From positions 62,001 to 126,000 of the forward strand of contig NZ_OBEA01000010.1 of assembly GCF_900215355.1 (NCBI RefSeq): 64,000 nucleotides of DNA, given 5' to 3'. Each line of letters begins with the position of its first letter. Within the stretch, counting starts at the first letter, position 1. The translations under genes were made by a program, and so were the position numbers. This DNA comes from Pseudooceanicola antarcticus (lineage in GTDB: Bacteria; Pseudomonadota; Alphaproteobacteria; Rhodobacterales; Rhodobacteraceae). Under the pieces are notes generated by a model. It was not told where the DNA came from and ran no database searches. It worked only from the letters and a program-made list of their open reading frames with translations. Positions 26,946 to 35,382 of the stretch are shown in pieces.

Positions 26946-28109
26946 CTATTGGCCCGACTGGAGTTCTTCCAAGGACTGCAAAATGACACTTTGGCGCGGG
27001 TCTTCGGAGGAAACGGGCACCAATAGCTCTTTGGCTCGACTGTACGCGTTCAAGGCGAGGTCAGTTTCGCCGAGCACCCTGTAGGCCCTGCCAAGACGCA
27101 TCCATCCATCGATATCGTCTGGTTCAGCCTCAAGGCGTGTTGCCAAACGTTCCACCATGGATCGGATAAATGCATCTCGATCGACATCATCCATCTGGCT
27201 GGCCGCTTCGACATCTGCAGCAGTGGGGCCGGGCGAATTGCCTGACATTACTGGAGCATAATCCGACAAACTGATAGGCGCTCGGCCTAGTGCCGCACCT
27301 ATCCGGTTTGCTTCCGCGACAAATGTTTCCATCCAGGGTGCGAACCCATCCACTTCGTCCAATCGCGTGAGAAGACGATTGTAGGCCTGCTCATTCGCAC
27401 CCGCTTGCGCAAGCCCGACAGCATCGTAAAAAGTTCCAGCAGGATTGGTCGGATCGAGCTCAAGTGCTCTTGCAATGGCCCGCTTCGCTTGGGGTGTCAC
27501 GATCCCCTGTTCGGAAACGATGAGAGCTTCCGCATAGATCGAAAACACAGCAGAATCGGCATTCATGGATTGTGTTGCACGCTCGTAGGCCGATGCGGCA
27601 TCCGAAGAGCGGCCCAATTTCATGAAGGTCTGTCCAAGGAGCATCCAGCCCTCCAAGGCTCCGCCTTCTGAATCCGCCTGCAACCGCTGCAATAGCTTCT
27701 GCGCCAACGCTTCGATTTCACGATTTTGCGCGACCTCTGCCTGGCGATCCTCGAAAGCGATGCTGGATAGGTTTGGCGCTCCAGCAAAACTGTAATACCC
27801 CGCCGCGAACAGCGGCACAAAGACCGCAGCAGCCATGAGTATGACCCTGCCGCCGCCGCTGGATTCCCCGGTGTTTTTTACTCTCCCCACGGAGAGAACC
27901 CGCCGCTTGATTTCCTGTCGCGCCGCATGCGCCTCTGCGACTGAAAGCAGGCCGCGTTCAGCATCCCGATCGACTTCAGACAACTGGTCCTTCAAAACTG
28001 CGAGAGTCCTGTCTTCGGCCGGACCTTGCACCAAGGCAGGCTTCCACGCCGAAGCCGCAACAATCCCTGAGGCAGTCAAGGCGAGGACTGCCATTGCAAT
28101 CCATATCAT
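26946..28109 (-). CDS. ccmI: Cytochrome c biogenesis protein CcmI
   Basis: A 387-residue protein with two N-terminal hydrophobic helices separated by a cytoplasmic leucine-zipper-like stretch, then a periplasmic TPR domain (EGWMLLGQTFMKLGRSSDAASAYERA; DGWMRLGRAYRVLGETDLALNAY). CcmI presents apocytochrome c to the heme lyase. Its ATG overlaps the ccmH stop. Last of a ccmF-ccmG-ccmH-ccmI operon. Confidence 0.92.
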   Translation of the reverse strand: MIWIAMAVLALTASGIVAASAWKPALVQGPAEDRTLAVLKDQLSEVDRDAERGLLSVAEAHAARQEIKRRVLSVGRVKNTGESSGGGRVILMAAAVFVPLFAAGYYSFAGAPNLSSIAFEDRQAEVAQNREIEALAQKLLQRLQADSEGGALEGWMLLGQTFMKLGRSSDAASAYERATQSMNADSAVFSIYAEALIVSEQGIVTPQAKRAIARALELDPTNPAGTFYDAVGLAQAGANEQAYNRLLTRLDEVDGFAPWMETFVAEANRIGAALGRAPISLSDYAPVMSGNSPGPTAADVEAASQMDDVDRDAFIRSMVERLATRLEAEPDDIDGWMRLGRAYRVLGETDLALNAYSRAKELLVPVSSEDPRQSVILQSLEELQSGQ

Positions 28110-28576
28110 CGGTGGTCCCCTTCGCTGGATGAAGTGAAAATGCGTGCGACCTCGGCCTCCTCGTCATCGCTCAGGTCTGCGATTTTTTTTCTTTTTCGAG
28201 AGCCCATCAGGATGCCGCCACCGATCCCCAGAGCCAAGAGCCCAAGGAGTGGGGGGGTAAACCAGAGAGCGTAGGTCTCGGGTTTAAACGGAGGCTTCAG
28301 TAGAACGTAGTCGCCGTATCTCGCTTGGATGAAAGCAATTGCATCTTCGTTCGTGTCACCCGCAACCAACCGTTCCCGGACCAAAAGTCGTAGGTCGCGC
28401 GCAACGCCGGCGTTCGAGCTGTCAATATCCTGATTTTGGCAAACTACGCAGCGAAGCTGCCTGGAAACCTCCCGTGCCCGAGCCTCGAGGATTGGGTCGG
28501 AGAGGATTTCGTCGGGCTCAACAGCCTGCGCAGACATTGGCATGATGAGTGCCAACACAAGGAAGAAACTACGCAT
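28106..28576 (-). CDS. ccmH: Cytochrome c biogenesis protein CcmH
   Basis: A 156-residue protein with a signal peptide, the thiol motif RCVVCQNQDI that reduces apocytochrome heme-binding Cys, and one C-terminal membrane helix. It overlaps ccmI by 4 bases and follows ccmG by 1 base. Confidence 0.94.
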   Translation of the reverse strand: MRSFFLVLALIMPMSAQAVEPDEILSDPILEARAREVSRQLRCVVCQNQDIDSSNAGVARDLRLLVRERLVAGDTNEDAIAFIQARYGDYVLLKPPFKPETYALWFTPPLLGLLALGIGGGILMGSRKRKKIADLSDDEEAEVARIFTSSSEGDHR

Positions 28577-28577
28577 G

Positions 28578-29138
28578 TCAGCTCCTCTCCTCTAACACAC
28601 CCGCTTGTCGGAGAGCTTGGCGAAAGGCTGATACAGCCTCTTCACCGACGATCGGGCCGACGTATCGGTAGAGCACCGTTCCATCGCCTCCGACAATGAA
28701 TGTCTCGGGCACACCCGAAATCCCCCACTCGATCCCGGCACGACCTGACAGATCCGAGCCAATACGTTCGTACGGGTTCCCGAGATTTCGAAGCCAATTG
28801 ACCGCGTCTGCGGGTTGATCCTTGTAGTTGATCCCGAACAAACGCACGCCATCGCGCTCAACCAAAGCGCTCAGAACCGCGTGTTCGGCACGACAGGGAA
28901 CGCACCAGGAAGCGAAGACATTGACGACGACTGGCGTTGGGTTTCCGAGCAGGTTTTCCCGAGACAGTCCCTGTACATCAAGACCCGGCACCGGCCCGAG
29001 ATTGAACGAGGGAGCTGGCTGAGAAATGAGAACCGAAGGAATCTCGCTTGGGTCACGATTGGGATTCAGGCCCCACAAGAAAAATCCGCCGACAATCACT
29101 GCCAGTACCAAGGGAATAATCGCTACAGCTCGTTTCAT
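28578..29138 (-). CDS. ccmG: Thioredoxin-like CcmG/DsbE
   Basis: A 186-residue membrane-anchored thioredoxin with N-terminal helix and active site WCVPC in VNVFASWCVPCRAEH; the GVPETF cis-Pro motif is visible. It keeps CcmH or apocytochrome thiols reduced. Its electron donor could be the ScsB-like reductase at 15111-17291. Confidence 0.93.
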   Translation of the reverse strand: MKRAVAIIPLVLAVIVGGFFLWGLNPNRDPSEIPSVLISQPAPSFNLGPVPGLDVQGLSRENLLGNPTPVVVNVFASWCVPCRAEHAVLSALVERDGVRLFGINYKDQPADAVNWLRNLGNPYERIGSDLSGRAGIEWGISGVPETFIVGGDGTVLYRYVGPIVGEEAVSAFRQALRQAGVLEERS

Positions 29139-29141
29139 TGC

Positions 29142-31142
29142 TCACTCCGCTGCGACCGGTTTCGTGGATCGTGCCTTGGAGCTTTGGGGTGCCCCGACAC
29201 GGAAGCGGCGATCGGACAAGGACAGACTGCCGCCTATGACAAGCATGGCCGCACCCAACCAAAGCAAGCCGACGAATGGCTCATAGAGAATACGCAGAGT
29301 CCAGGCACCGCTCTCTTCGGCTTTGTCCAGAGAGGGTTCCGTGATCGAAGCGTATAGGTCTCCCGCCAGGGTTGACCGTATCGCCGATTCTGTTGTCGTA
29401 CTTTGTGCGACCGGATAGCTGCGCCGCTCAGGTTTGAGAGCCGTCACGAAAGAGCCGCCCCTTTCGACGCGCAGGGTTCCCTGATCCGCAATATAGTTCG
29501 GGCCACGAACGCGCTGCACACCTTCAAATGTGACATCAAATCCCGCAATGTTGACACTCGTGCCGGGCTCTACAAATGCGATCTCTTCAGATTTCCAAAC
29601 CGAAGAGCCAATCATGCCGATCATCAAGACCGCAACTCCCGCATGAGCGAGCGTCATTCCATGCGCCGCGCGGGGCAAATTGCGGGCACGCCGGATGCTT
29701 TCCTGGAGCGGAACCTCGAACAAACGAACCCGCAGCGCCCATTCACGTATGGAAGCAAAAAACAACCAAAGCGCGATGAGGATCGAAAGATATGCCAACA
29801 CGGGCCCGCCTTTGGCGAAATACCAAATTGCGAGCGTTGCCAGCACCGCCAGCACCACCACGAAGCGGACACGTTGAAGCACTCCGACCAGATCGGCTCG
29901 TTTCCAGGACAAAAACGGCCCGAGACCCATGACAAAAACCAAGGGGAGCATCATTGGTACGAACGCGCCATTGAAGAACGGCGGACCGACGGAAATCTTG
30001 TCACCAGAAACGGCTTCGAGAAACAGCGGATAAAGCGTACCGAACAGAACCGTGCCAGTCGCTGTAGCCAGGATCAGGTTGTTTAGCAACAACCCTGCCT
30101 CTCGACTAATCGGCTTAAACAACCCGCCACCTTCCATCATTGGCGCCCGCCACGCATAGAGTGCAAGTGAGCCACCAATTGAAATCGCAAGCAGGCCAAG
30201 AATGTATAGGCCTCGCTCCGGATCCACGGCAAAAGCATGCACAGAGGTCAGCAAGCCAGACCGAACCACAAATGTGCCGAGGAGTGACAGCGAAAACGTC
30301 AAGATCGCGAGCAGGATTGTCCAGCTTTTGAACGCGTCACGCTTTTCAGTGACAATCGCCGAATGGAGAAGTGCTGTCCCGAGAAGCCAGGGCATAAAAC
30401 TGACATTTTCAACCGGGTCCCAGAACCACCATCCACCCCAACCCAGTTCGTAATATGCCCACCACGATCCGAGAGCTATCCCCGCAGTCAGGCTGATCCA
30501 CGCGGCCAGTGTCCAGGGTCGAACCCATCTTGCCCAGGCTGTGTCGATCCGTCCCTCGATCAAGGCTGCGGCTGCAAACGAAAAGACGATCGAGAAGCCG
30601 ACATATCCAAAATACAGCAGCGGCGGGTGCATCGCGAGGCCGATATCCTGGAGCAGAGGATTGAGGTCAGCGCCATCAAGCGGCGGAGGAAAGACGCGCT
30701 CGAACGGATTGGATGTAAAGAGAAGGAAGGACAGAAACCCGACGCTGATCCATGCCTGCATTGCCAAAGTTCGCGCTCGAAGTGTTTCCGGTAGGTTTGA
30801 GCCGAAAGCAGCAACCGCAGCACCGAAGATGGTCAGAATGAAGACCCAGAGCAGCAACGATCCTTCATGACTTCCCCAAGTCGCCGCGACTTTGAAGATC
30901 ATTGGTTTCAGCGAATGCGAATTGTTCGCGACGTTCAAAACAGTGAAATCAGAGACAACAAAAGCGCGCATCAAGGCGGCAAAGGCAAGTCCGACGAAGA
31001 CGACCTGCCCAAAAGCAGTTGACCGGGCTGAACGCATCCAGAGAAGATTGCCCCGGGCCGCGCCGAAAAGAGGAATAGTCGATTGGACGATGGCCAACGC
31101 CAATGCGAGGGCCAGCACAAAATGGCCGAGTTCCGGGGTCAT
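29142..31142 (-). CDS. ccmF: Heme lyase CcmF
   Basis: A 666-residue, multi-spanning inner-membrane protein with the tryptophan-rich heme-handling motif WGGWWFWDPVENVSFMPW and conserved His-containing periplasmic loops. It attaches heme to apocytochrome c with CcmH and CcmI. The operon has no ccmA-E, so heme delivery must rely on genes outside the window. The length is normal for the family. Confidence 0.95.
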   Translation of the reverse strand: MTPELGHFVLALALALAIVQSTIPLFGAARGNLLWMRSARSTAFGQVVFVGLAFAALMRAFVVSDFTVLNVANNSHSLKPMIFKVAATWGSHEGSLLLWVFILTIFGAAVAAFGSNLPETLRARTLAMQAWISVGFLSFLLFTSNPFERVFPPPLDGADLNPLLQDIGLAMHPPLLYFGYVGFSIVFSFAAAALIEGRIDTAWARWVRPWTLAAWISLTAGIALGSWWAYYELGWGGWWFWDPVENVSFMPWLLGTALLHSAIVTEKRDAFKSWTILLAILTFSLSLLGTFVVRSGLLTSVHAFAVDPERGLYILGLLAISIGGSLALYAWRAPMMEGGGLFKPISREAGLLLNNLILATATGTVLFGTLYPLFLEAVSGDKISVGPPFFNGAFVPMMLPLVFVMGLGPFLSWKRADLVGVLQRVRFVVVLAVLATLAIWYFAKGGPVLAYLSILIALWLFFASIREWALRVRLFEVPLQESIRRARNLPRAAHGMTLAHAGVAVLMIGMIGSSVWKSEEIAFVEPGTSVNIAGFDVTFEGVQRVRGPNYIADQGTLRVERGGSFVTALKPERRSYPVAQSTTTESAIRSTLAGDLYASITEPSLDKAEESGAWTLRILYEPFVGLLWLGAAMLVIGGSLSLSDRRFRVGAPQSSKARSTKPVAAE

Positions 31143-31189
31143 AGGAGCCTCATGATCTTTGGCAGTGGGATCGACTGGTGATCAGTTTC

Positions 31190-31489
31190 TCAGTCGTCTA
31201 AAGCGGCCTTGCGCTTGCGATACTCGTCTTCATCAATCTCACCGCGCGCGAAGCGATCCCTGAGAATGTCCTGAGCACTAGACCCGGAAACACGGTCCTT
31301 TTCGCTGAACCAGCGAACGGCGAAGAATATCAGCGCAATAATCACGCCCCAGAACACGATCATCATCAGCCCTCCCAGCATTCCAAATCCACCGCCCCAC
31401 ATGTGGCCGTAATAATCTCCGCCTGGGTCCGCCATGGCGGCCGTCGCGAACAGCGTGAATGCTGCGGTTGTGTTGGTAAGTCTAAGCAT
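31190..31489 (-). CDS. SHOCT-domain small membrane protein
   Basis: A 99-residue protein: signal-like N-terminus, one strong membrane helix (MLGGLMMIVFWGVIIALIFFAV) and a C-terminal SHOCT motif (AQDILRDRFARGEIDEDEYRKRKAAL). A Gly/His/Met segment (GGDYYGHMWGGGFGM) may face the periplasm. It is 22 bases after the histidine kinase gene with an AAGGA ribosome site. SHOCT proteins of this kind are common in copper loci; function unknown. Confidence 0.8.
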   Translation of the reverse strand: MLRLTNTTAAFTLFATAAMADPGGDYYGHMWGGGFGMLGGLMMIVFWGVIIALIFFAVRWFSEKDRVSGSSAQDILRDRFARGEIDEDEYRKRKAALDD

Positions 31490-31511
31490 GTCGGTTTCCT
31501 TTTCTGTCATT

Positions 31512-32897
31512 TCATGTTTCAGCAACTGGCAATCGAATTGTCGCGATAAGCCCGCCGTCCGGGTGGTTCGCCAGACTGATCTCCCCACCCTGCGCGCGAA
31601 GAATGGACCTTGCGATCGACAGGCCCAGCCCATGCCCGCCGGTTTCCAGAGATCGGCTTTCTTCAAGCCTGAAGAATGGGTCAAATACGCGTTCCAATTC
31701 TGCGGTTGGAATCCCCGGCCCTCTGTCAGTGACGGAAATTTCTATTTCCCCATCGGCTGATATCCAGCCCAGCGTTGCGGACCCGCCGTAGCGCACCGCG
31801 TTCTCGATCACGTTTCGCAATGCCCGTCGAATGGCATTGGGGCGCAATCGAACCGTGACTTCGGGGCCGTCAGAGAGCACAAACGGTACGACCATATCCC
31901 CCCGCAGAGCTTCTAGGAACGATTGCAGGTCAACATCCTGCATTGGTTCGTTCCCTGAGAGACCTTTCGCGAAGGTAAGGGTTGCTTCCACCATCGACTG
32001 CATTTCTTCGACGGTTGCGACGAGACTCTCTCGGGTTTCGTCTTCCTCTACCATTTCTGAATGTACTCTCATTGCGGTAAGCGGAGATCGAAGATCATGT
32101 CCAAGGGCCGCCAGAACCCTCGTTCGGTCGGCAACGAACCGTGTCAGCCTGTCCTGCATGCGGTTGAAACCAGCGGTCAGCTCCCGAACCTCCTGGGGTC
32201 CCCGTTCTGGCAACGCGTCTATGTCTTCTCCACGCCCCAATCGTTCCGACGCCCCGGCCAATCGCCGCAGAGGGCCCAGCAGTCCGGTCATGACAAACCA
32301 GCTCACTGCGACCAACAGGGCCATTGCCGTCAGACCAAATGTCAGCATGGAATAAAGCGGCCACTGGATCGGCGGACGCTCAAAGCGCGTACTTACGTTC
32401 AACCACTGGCCACCGGCGATCGAAATTGAAAGGTTCATCTCGATAGCGGACAGTTCACCTCGCATCATGGCCAAGTGCATCTCGGTCATTTCGTGCGACA
32501 GGTTCGGTAGCGGCAGGATCGCGCCTTGGATCTGGTGAAGCTCTACACGAATGTCGCGACTGTAGCTGTCGTTCAGGAGTGCGCGGACGCGGGTTTCAAC
32601 CAACCCGCCATCCGAATGGTCGCTATGTTGCACAAGCGGCTTCGTCCCGAGGTCAAAGCGAACAAGGGGCGAGTTCGCCGCGCGGATAATTGATGGGCGC
32701 AGGTCAGCGGGTGCCTCTTCAATCAAGCGCGCAACATTTGCCGCTCGTCCAGCTGCCTCAAACCCAAGAGCAGCCCGTATGGCGAGGCTTCGTTCATCGG
32801 CGAAGAGCCACAGGCTGACAAACTGTGCGATCCCCAACGCGATAATGATGAGAAGAACGAGTTGGATCCGGAGAGATCGTAGGAGCCGCCAGATCAT
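31512..32897 (-). CDS. Sensor histidine kinase
   Basis: A 461-residue membrane kinase. Two hydrophobic helices flank a periplasmic sensor domain of about 140 residues with several His and Met (HSDHSDGG, SHEMTEMHLAMM). A HAMP domain, the phosphoacceptor H-box ALGHDLRSPLTAM near residue 266 and ATP-binding boxes (NVIENAVRYGG, DRGPGIP, GHGLGLSIA) follow. Its start overlaps the response regulator. A copper or metal signal is inferred from context and the His/Met content. Confidence 0.92.
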   Translation of the reverse strand: MIWRLLRSLRIQLVLLIIIALGIAQFVSLWLFADERSLAIRAALGFEAAGRAANVARLIEEAPADLRPSIIRAANSPLVRFDLGTKPLVQHSDHSDGGLVETRVRALLNDSYSRDIRVELHQIQGAILPLPNLSHEMTEMHLAMMRGELSAIEMNLSISIAGGQWLNVSTRFERPPIQWPLYSMLTFGLTAMALLVAVSWFVMTGLLGPLRRLAGASERLGRGEDIDALPERGPQEVRELTAGFNRMQDRLTRFVADRTRVLAALGHDLRSPLTAMRVHSEMVEEDETRESLVATVEEMQSMVEATLTFAKGLSGNEPMQDVDLQSFLEALRGDMVVPFVLSDGPEVTVRLRPNAIRRALRNVIENAVRYGGSATLGWISADGEIEISVTDRGPGIPTAELERVFDPFFRLEESRSLETGGHGLGLSIARSILRAQGGEISLANHPDGGLIATIRLPVAET

Positions 32898-33616
32898 TCG
32901 GACACCTCGACGTCGACCGACAGGCAGTAGCCGCCGCTTCTGATCGTCTTGATAATACGTGGACGGAGAATGTCGGGCTCGAGCTTTCGCCGAAGGCGCG
33001 AAATCTGGTTGTCAATTTTCCTGTCCAACGGACCAGCGGAAATGCCCTGAGAAAGATCTAGCAACTGATCGCGGCTCAACACCATCCGAGGGCGCTCCAG
33101 AAGGACCGTCAGCAGTTTGAATTCTGCGACCGTAAGAGCGGTCTCTTGTCCCGCGTCGTCGAGAAGCACCTGCCGGTCTACATCCAAGGTAAGGTGTGCA
33201 AAGCGGACTTTGCGGCCGCTCAGAGATCCGGTGAAGGCTTCTTTGTGCTCGCTTCTTCGCAGGACGGCTTTGATCCTCGCAAGGAGTTCGCGTGGATTAA
33301 ACGGCTTGGGAAGATAATCGTCCGCACCGATCTCCAAACCGACAATACGGTCCGCATCTTCACCGAGCGCGGTCAACATGATGATCGGCAGTCGCCCTTC
33401 GCTTGACAGACGTTGGCAAACGGAAAGGCCATCCTCGCCAGGCATCATGATATCCAGGACCAGTAGGTCGAAGCTTCCGACAGCCAGCTTCGCGTCCATC
33501 TCCGCCGCATCCTTGGCAGCGGTTGCTCGCATGCCATTCTTTTCCAGATAGCGGGTTACACTTTTCCGGATCTGTTCATGGTCATCCACGACGAGAATAT
33601 GTGGCGCGTGTTGCAT
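32894..33616 (-). CDS. OmpR-family response regulator
   Basis: A 240-residue regulator with a receiver domain (phosphoacceptor Asp in LLVLDIMMPGEDG near residue 52, Lys in DYLPKPFN) and a C-terminal winged helix (ISRLRRKLEPDILRPRIIKTIRSGGY). First gene of a regulator-kinase-SHOCT operon. Targets are unproven; TTGTATC half-sites in the divergent intergenic region are candidates. Confidence 0.93.
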   Translation of the reverse strand: MQHAPHILVVDDHEQIRKSVTRYLEKNGMRATAAKDAAEMDAKLAVGSFDLLVLDIMMPGEDGLSVCQRLSSEGRLPIIMLTALGEDADRIVGLEIGADDYLPKPFNPRELLARIKAVLRRSEHKEAFTGSLSGRKVRFAHLTLDVDRQVLLDDAGQETALTVAEFKLLTVLLERPRMVLSRDQLLDLSQGISAGPLDRKIDNQISRLRRKLEPDILRPRIIKTIRSGGYCLSVDVEVSE

Positions 33617-33670
33617 GGGGCCCTTCTAAAGCATTGGAAATCAGACGGTCAGGTTCCTTTTTGTCGCCAA

Positions 33671-33710
33671 TTGTATCAGCCCCTGTCCATTGCGACAGAC
33701 GGATACAAAT
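33671..33710. promoter_or_regulatory. Inverted TTGTATC half-sites between regulator and EF-hand gene
   Basis: TTGTATC at 33671-33677 is mirrored by GATACAA at 33702-33708, in the gap between the response regulator (-) and the EF-hand protein (+). The same half-site is seen near 14483. Possible binding sites for the adjacent regulator. Confidence 0.35.
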
Positions 33711-33784
33711 CCACGGGTGTACGTCCTTACATTCAAATGTTTGATGCCAAGTTGTATGAGGTCAAAAGAAGGAAAGGCTTCAAA

Positions 33785-34408
33785 ATGTCCTACTCAACAA
33801 AAATTTCTACCGGTCTTCTGGTTGCCGTTCTCACAGCAGGTGCTGCGCTCGCCGATGACAGCCATCACCAAGCTGCGGGCGCTGAAAGCGTCTCTCCCAA
33901 TGTACTTGCTCAACCGATGGCAGGGACGGGCGGGCCCGGAATGCTGATGGGTGGCGGCATGATGGATCCCAGTCAGATGGCCGAGCATCTTCAGATGATG
34001 CACGGCATGATGCGCATGATGATGCAAATGCATTCGGGCATGATGAGCGGAAACGGCAGCATCATGGGACCAAGCACAACCGGTCAAGGTATGTTCCCGA
34101 TGATGGGGGGCAACATGATGTCAATGTTCGATATGGATGGAAACGGCGCAGTGTCTCCCGAAGAGGCGCATGAGGGCCTTCAGTCGATGCTGTCGGACTA
34201 TGACGCCGACGGTAACGGCACGCTCTCGATTGACGAATTCGCGTCGCTTCACGCCAAGGCGATGCGCGAGACCATGGTCGATCGTTTCCAGATGCTCGAT
34301 GCTGATGGCGACGGCCAGATTTCTCAAGGCGAAATAGTCGCCCCTGCCGACAACATGGCACAGGGTATGACAGCAAATCCCGGAATGATGACGGACCAAG
34401 ACAACTGA
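33785..34408 (+). CDS. Met-rich exported EF-hand protein
   Basis: A 207-residue exported protein. After the signal peptide comes an extreme Met-rich region (about residues 45-110, with runs such as MMHGMMRMMMQMHSGMM), then three EF-hand loops: DMDGNGAVSPEE, DADGNGTLSIDE and DADGDGQISQGE. The Met region would bind Cu(I) and the loops calcium. I start at the ATG following an AAGGAAAGG site and reject a 69-codon extension. It is divergent from the response regulator. Confidence 0.85.
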   Translation: MSYSTKISTGLLVAVLTAGAALADDSHHQAAGAESVSPNVLAQPMAGTGGPGMLMGGGMMDPSQMAEHLQMMHGMMRMMMQMHSGMMSGNGSIMGPSTTGQGMFPMMGGNMMSMFDMDGNGAVSPEEAHEGLQSMLSDYDADGNGTLSIDEFASLHAKAMRETMVDRFQMLDADGDGQISQGEIVAPADNMAQGMTANPGMMTDQDN

Positions 34409-34432
34409 ACCCCGTCGTTCAGAATTTCCCCA

Positions 34433-34477
34433 TTCAGGCAAGCCCGTCAACGGTTCGGCGCTTTGGGTTTGCCTGAA
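34433..34477. terminator. 13-bp hairpin between EF-hand and DUF302 genes
   Basis: TTCAGGCAAGCCC pairs with GGGTTTGCCTGAA (one G-U pair) over a 19-base loop. No T-run follows, and the DUF302 ribosome site begins soon after. It could be a terminator or an attenuating structure. Confidence 0.45.
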
Positions 34478-34497
34478 CAAGATCGAGAGGGCTCAAA

Positions 34498-34884
34498 ATG
34501 AGTTATACCTACAACAGACATCTGCCCAATACGGCGATTGATGATGCGGAGATGCGCCTGCGCGAAGCCCTGAAAGAAAAGGGATTTGGTGTACTGACCG
34601 AAATCGACGTCCAGGCAACAATGAAGAAAAAGATTGACCGCGACATGGATGGATACCGCATTCTGGGTGCGTGCAACCCTCATATGGCATGGGAGGCCAT
34701 TGGGCTGGAGCCCCGTATAGGATCGATGCTGCCTTGCAACGTGATCTTGCGGACGGTCGAAAACGGCACTGAAATCAGCGCTGTTGATCCTGTGGCTTCG
34801 ATGGCCGCTGTCGAGAATGAGAAGCTGCACGAAGTCGCCGCGCAGGTGCGCGATATGCTGCGATCTGCGGTTGACAACGCATAA
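34498..34884 (+). CDS. DUF302 domain protein
   Basis: A 128-residue cytoplasmic-looking protein of the DUF302 family, with typical segments GFGVLTEIDVQATMKKK, ILGACNPHMAWEA and GSMLPCNVIL. The conserved Cys in both segments could bind metal or heme. Function unknown. It precedes the rhodanese gene by 21 bases; GAGAGG ribosome site. Confidence 0.87.
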   Translation: MSYTYNRHLPNTAIDDAEMRLREALKEKGFGVLTEIDVQATMKKKIDRDMDGYRILGACNPHMAWEAIGLEPRIGSMLPCNVILRTVENGTEISAVDPVASMAAVENEKLHEVAAQVRDMLRSAVDNA

Positions 34885-34905
34885 ACTAAACTGAGGAGGC
34901 AGACC

Positions 34906-35367
34906 ATGCTGAGCCGCCGTCAAACTTTTGGCCTGTTCGCATCGAGCACCTTGCTTGCCTATTCGCCAGCTTGGGCTGACAACCATGACGTATGGGCGCT
35001 CGATACTCTCCATGATGCGCTGAAAAGCGATTTGGCAAGGCTTGTGGACATCCGCAGACCCGAGGAATGGCAAGATACCGGCGTCGCGGAGGGGGCGTGG
35101 CCAATCGACATGACCCATCCGCGGTTCGGGGAGCGCCTCTTCGCCGCCCGCGATCTTGCTGCGGGACGCCCGGTCGCCCTGATTTGTCGGACCGGCCATC
35201 GCTCAGGTCTCGTAATGAGCAAGTTGCGTGAAGCGAAAGCTGCCGGCTTTGTTGACGCCGTAGGCGGGATGCTTGGCGCCCCGGGGAGATCCGGCTGGAT
35301 CGAGCAAGGTCTGCCGACAGTAACAAGAGAAGCCGCACTGGCCGCCCTCCCAAGTGAGCTAGCGTGA
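34906..35367 (+). CDS. Exported rhodanese-like protein
   Basis: A 153-residue protein with a signal peptide ending SPAWA and a rhodanese domain: DIRRPEEW, and the active loop CRTGHRS, which holds the catalytic Cys. Periplasmic rhodanese domains move sulfane sulfur; in a copper setting it could generate copper-binding persulfide or repair thiols. It sits 15 bases before a multicopper oxidase. Confidence 0.85.
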   Translation: MLSRRQTFGLFASSTLLAYSPAWADNHDVWALDTLHDALKSDLARLVDIRRPEEWQDTGVAEGAWPIDMTHPRFGERLFAARDLAAGRPVALICRTGHRSGLVMSKLREAKAAGFVDAVGGMLGAPGRSGWIEQGLPTVTREAALAALPSELA

Positions 35368-35382
35368 GACACAAGCTATACC

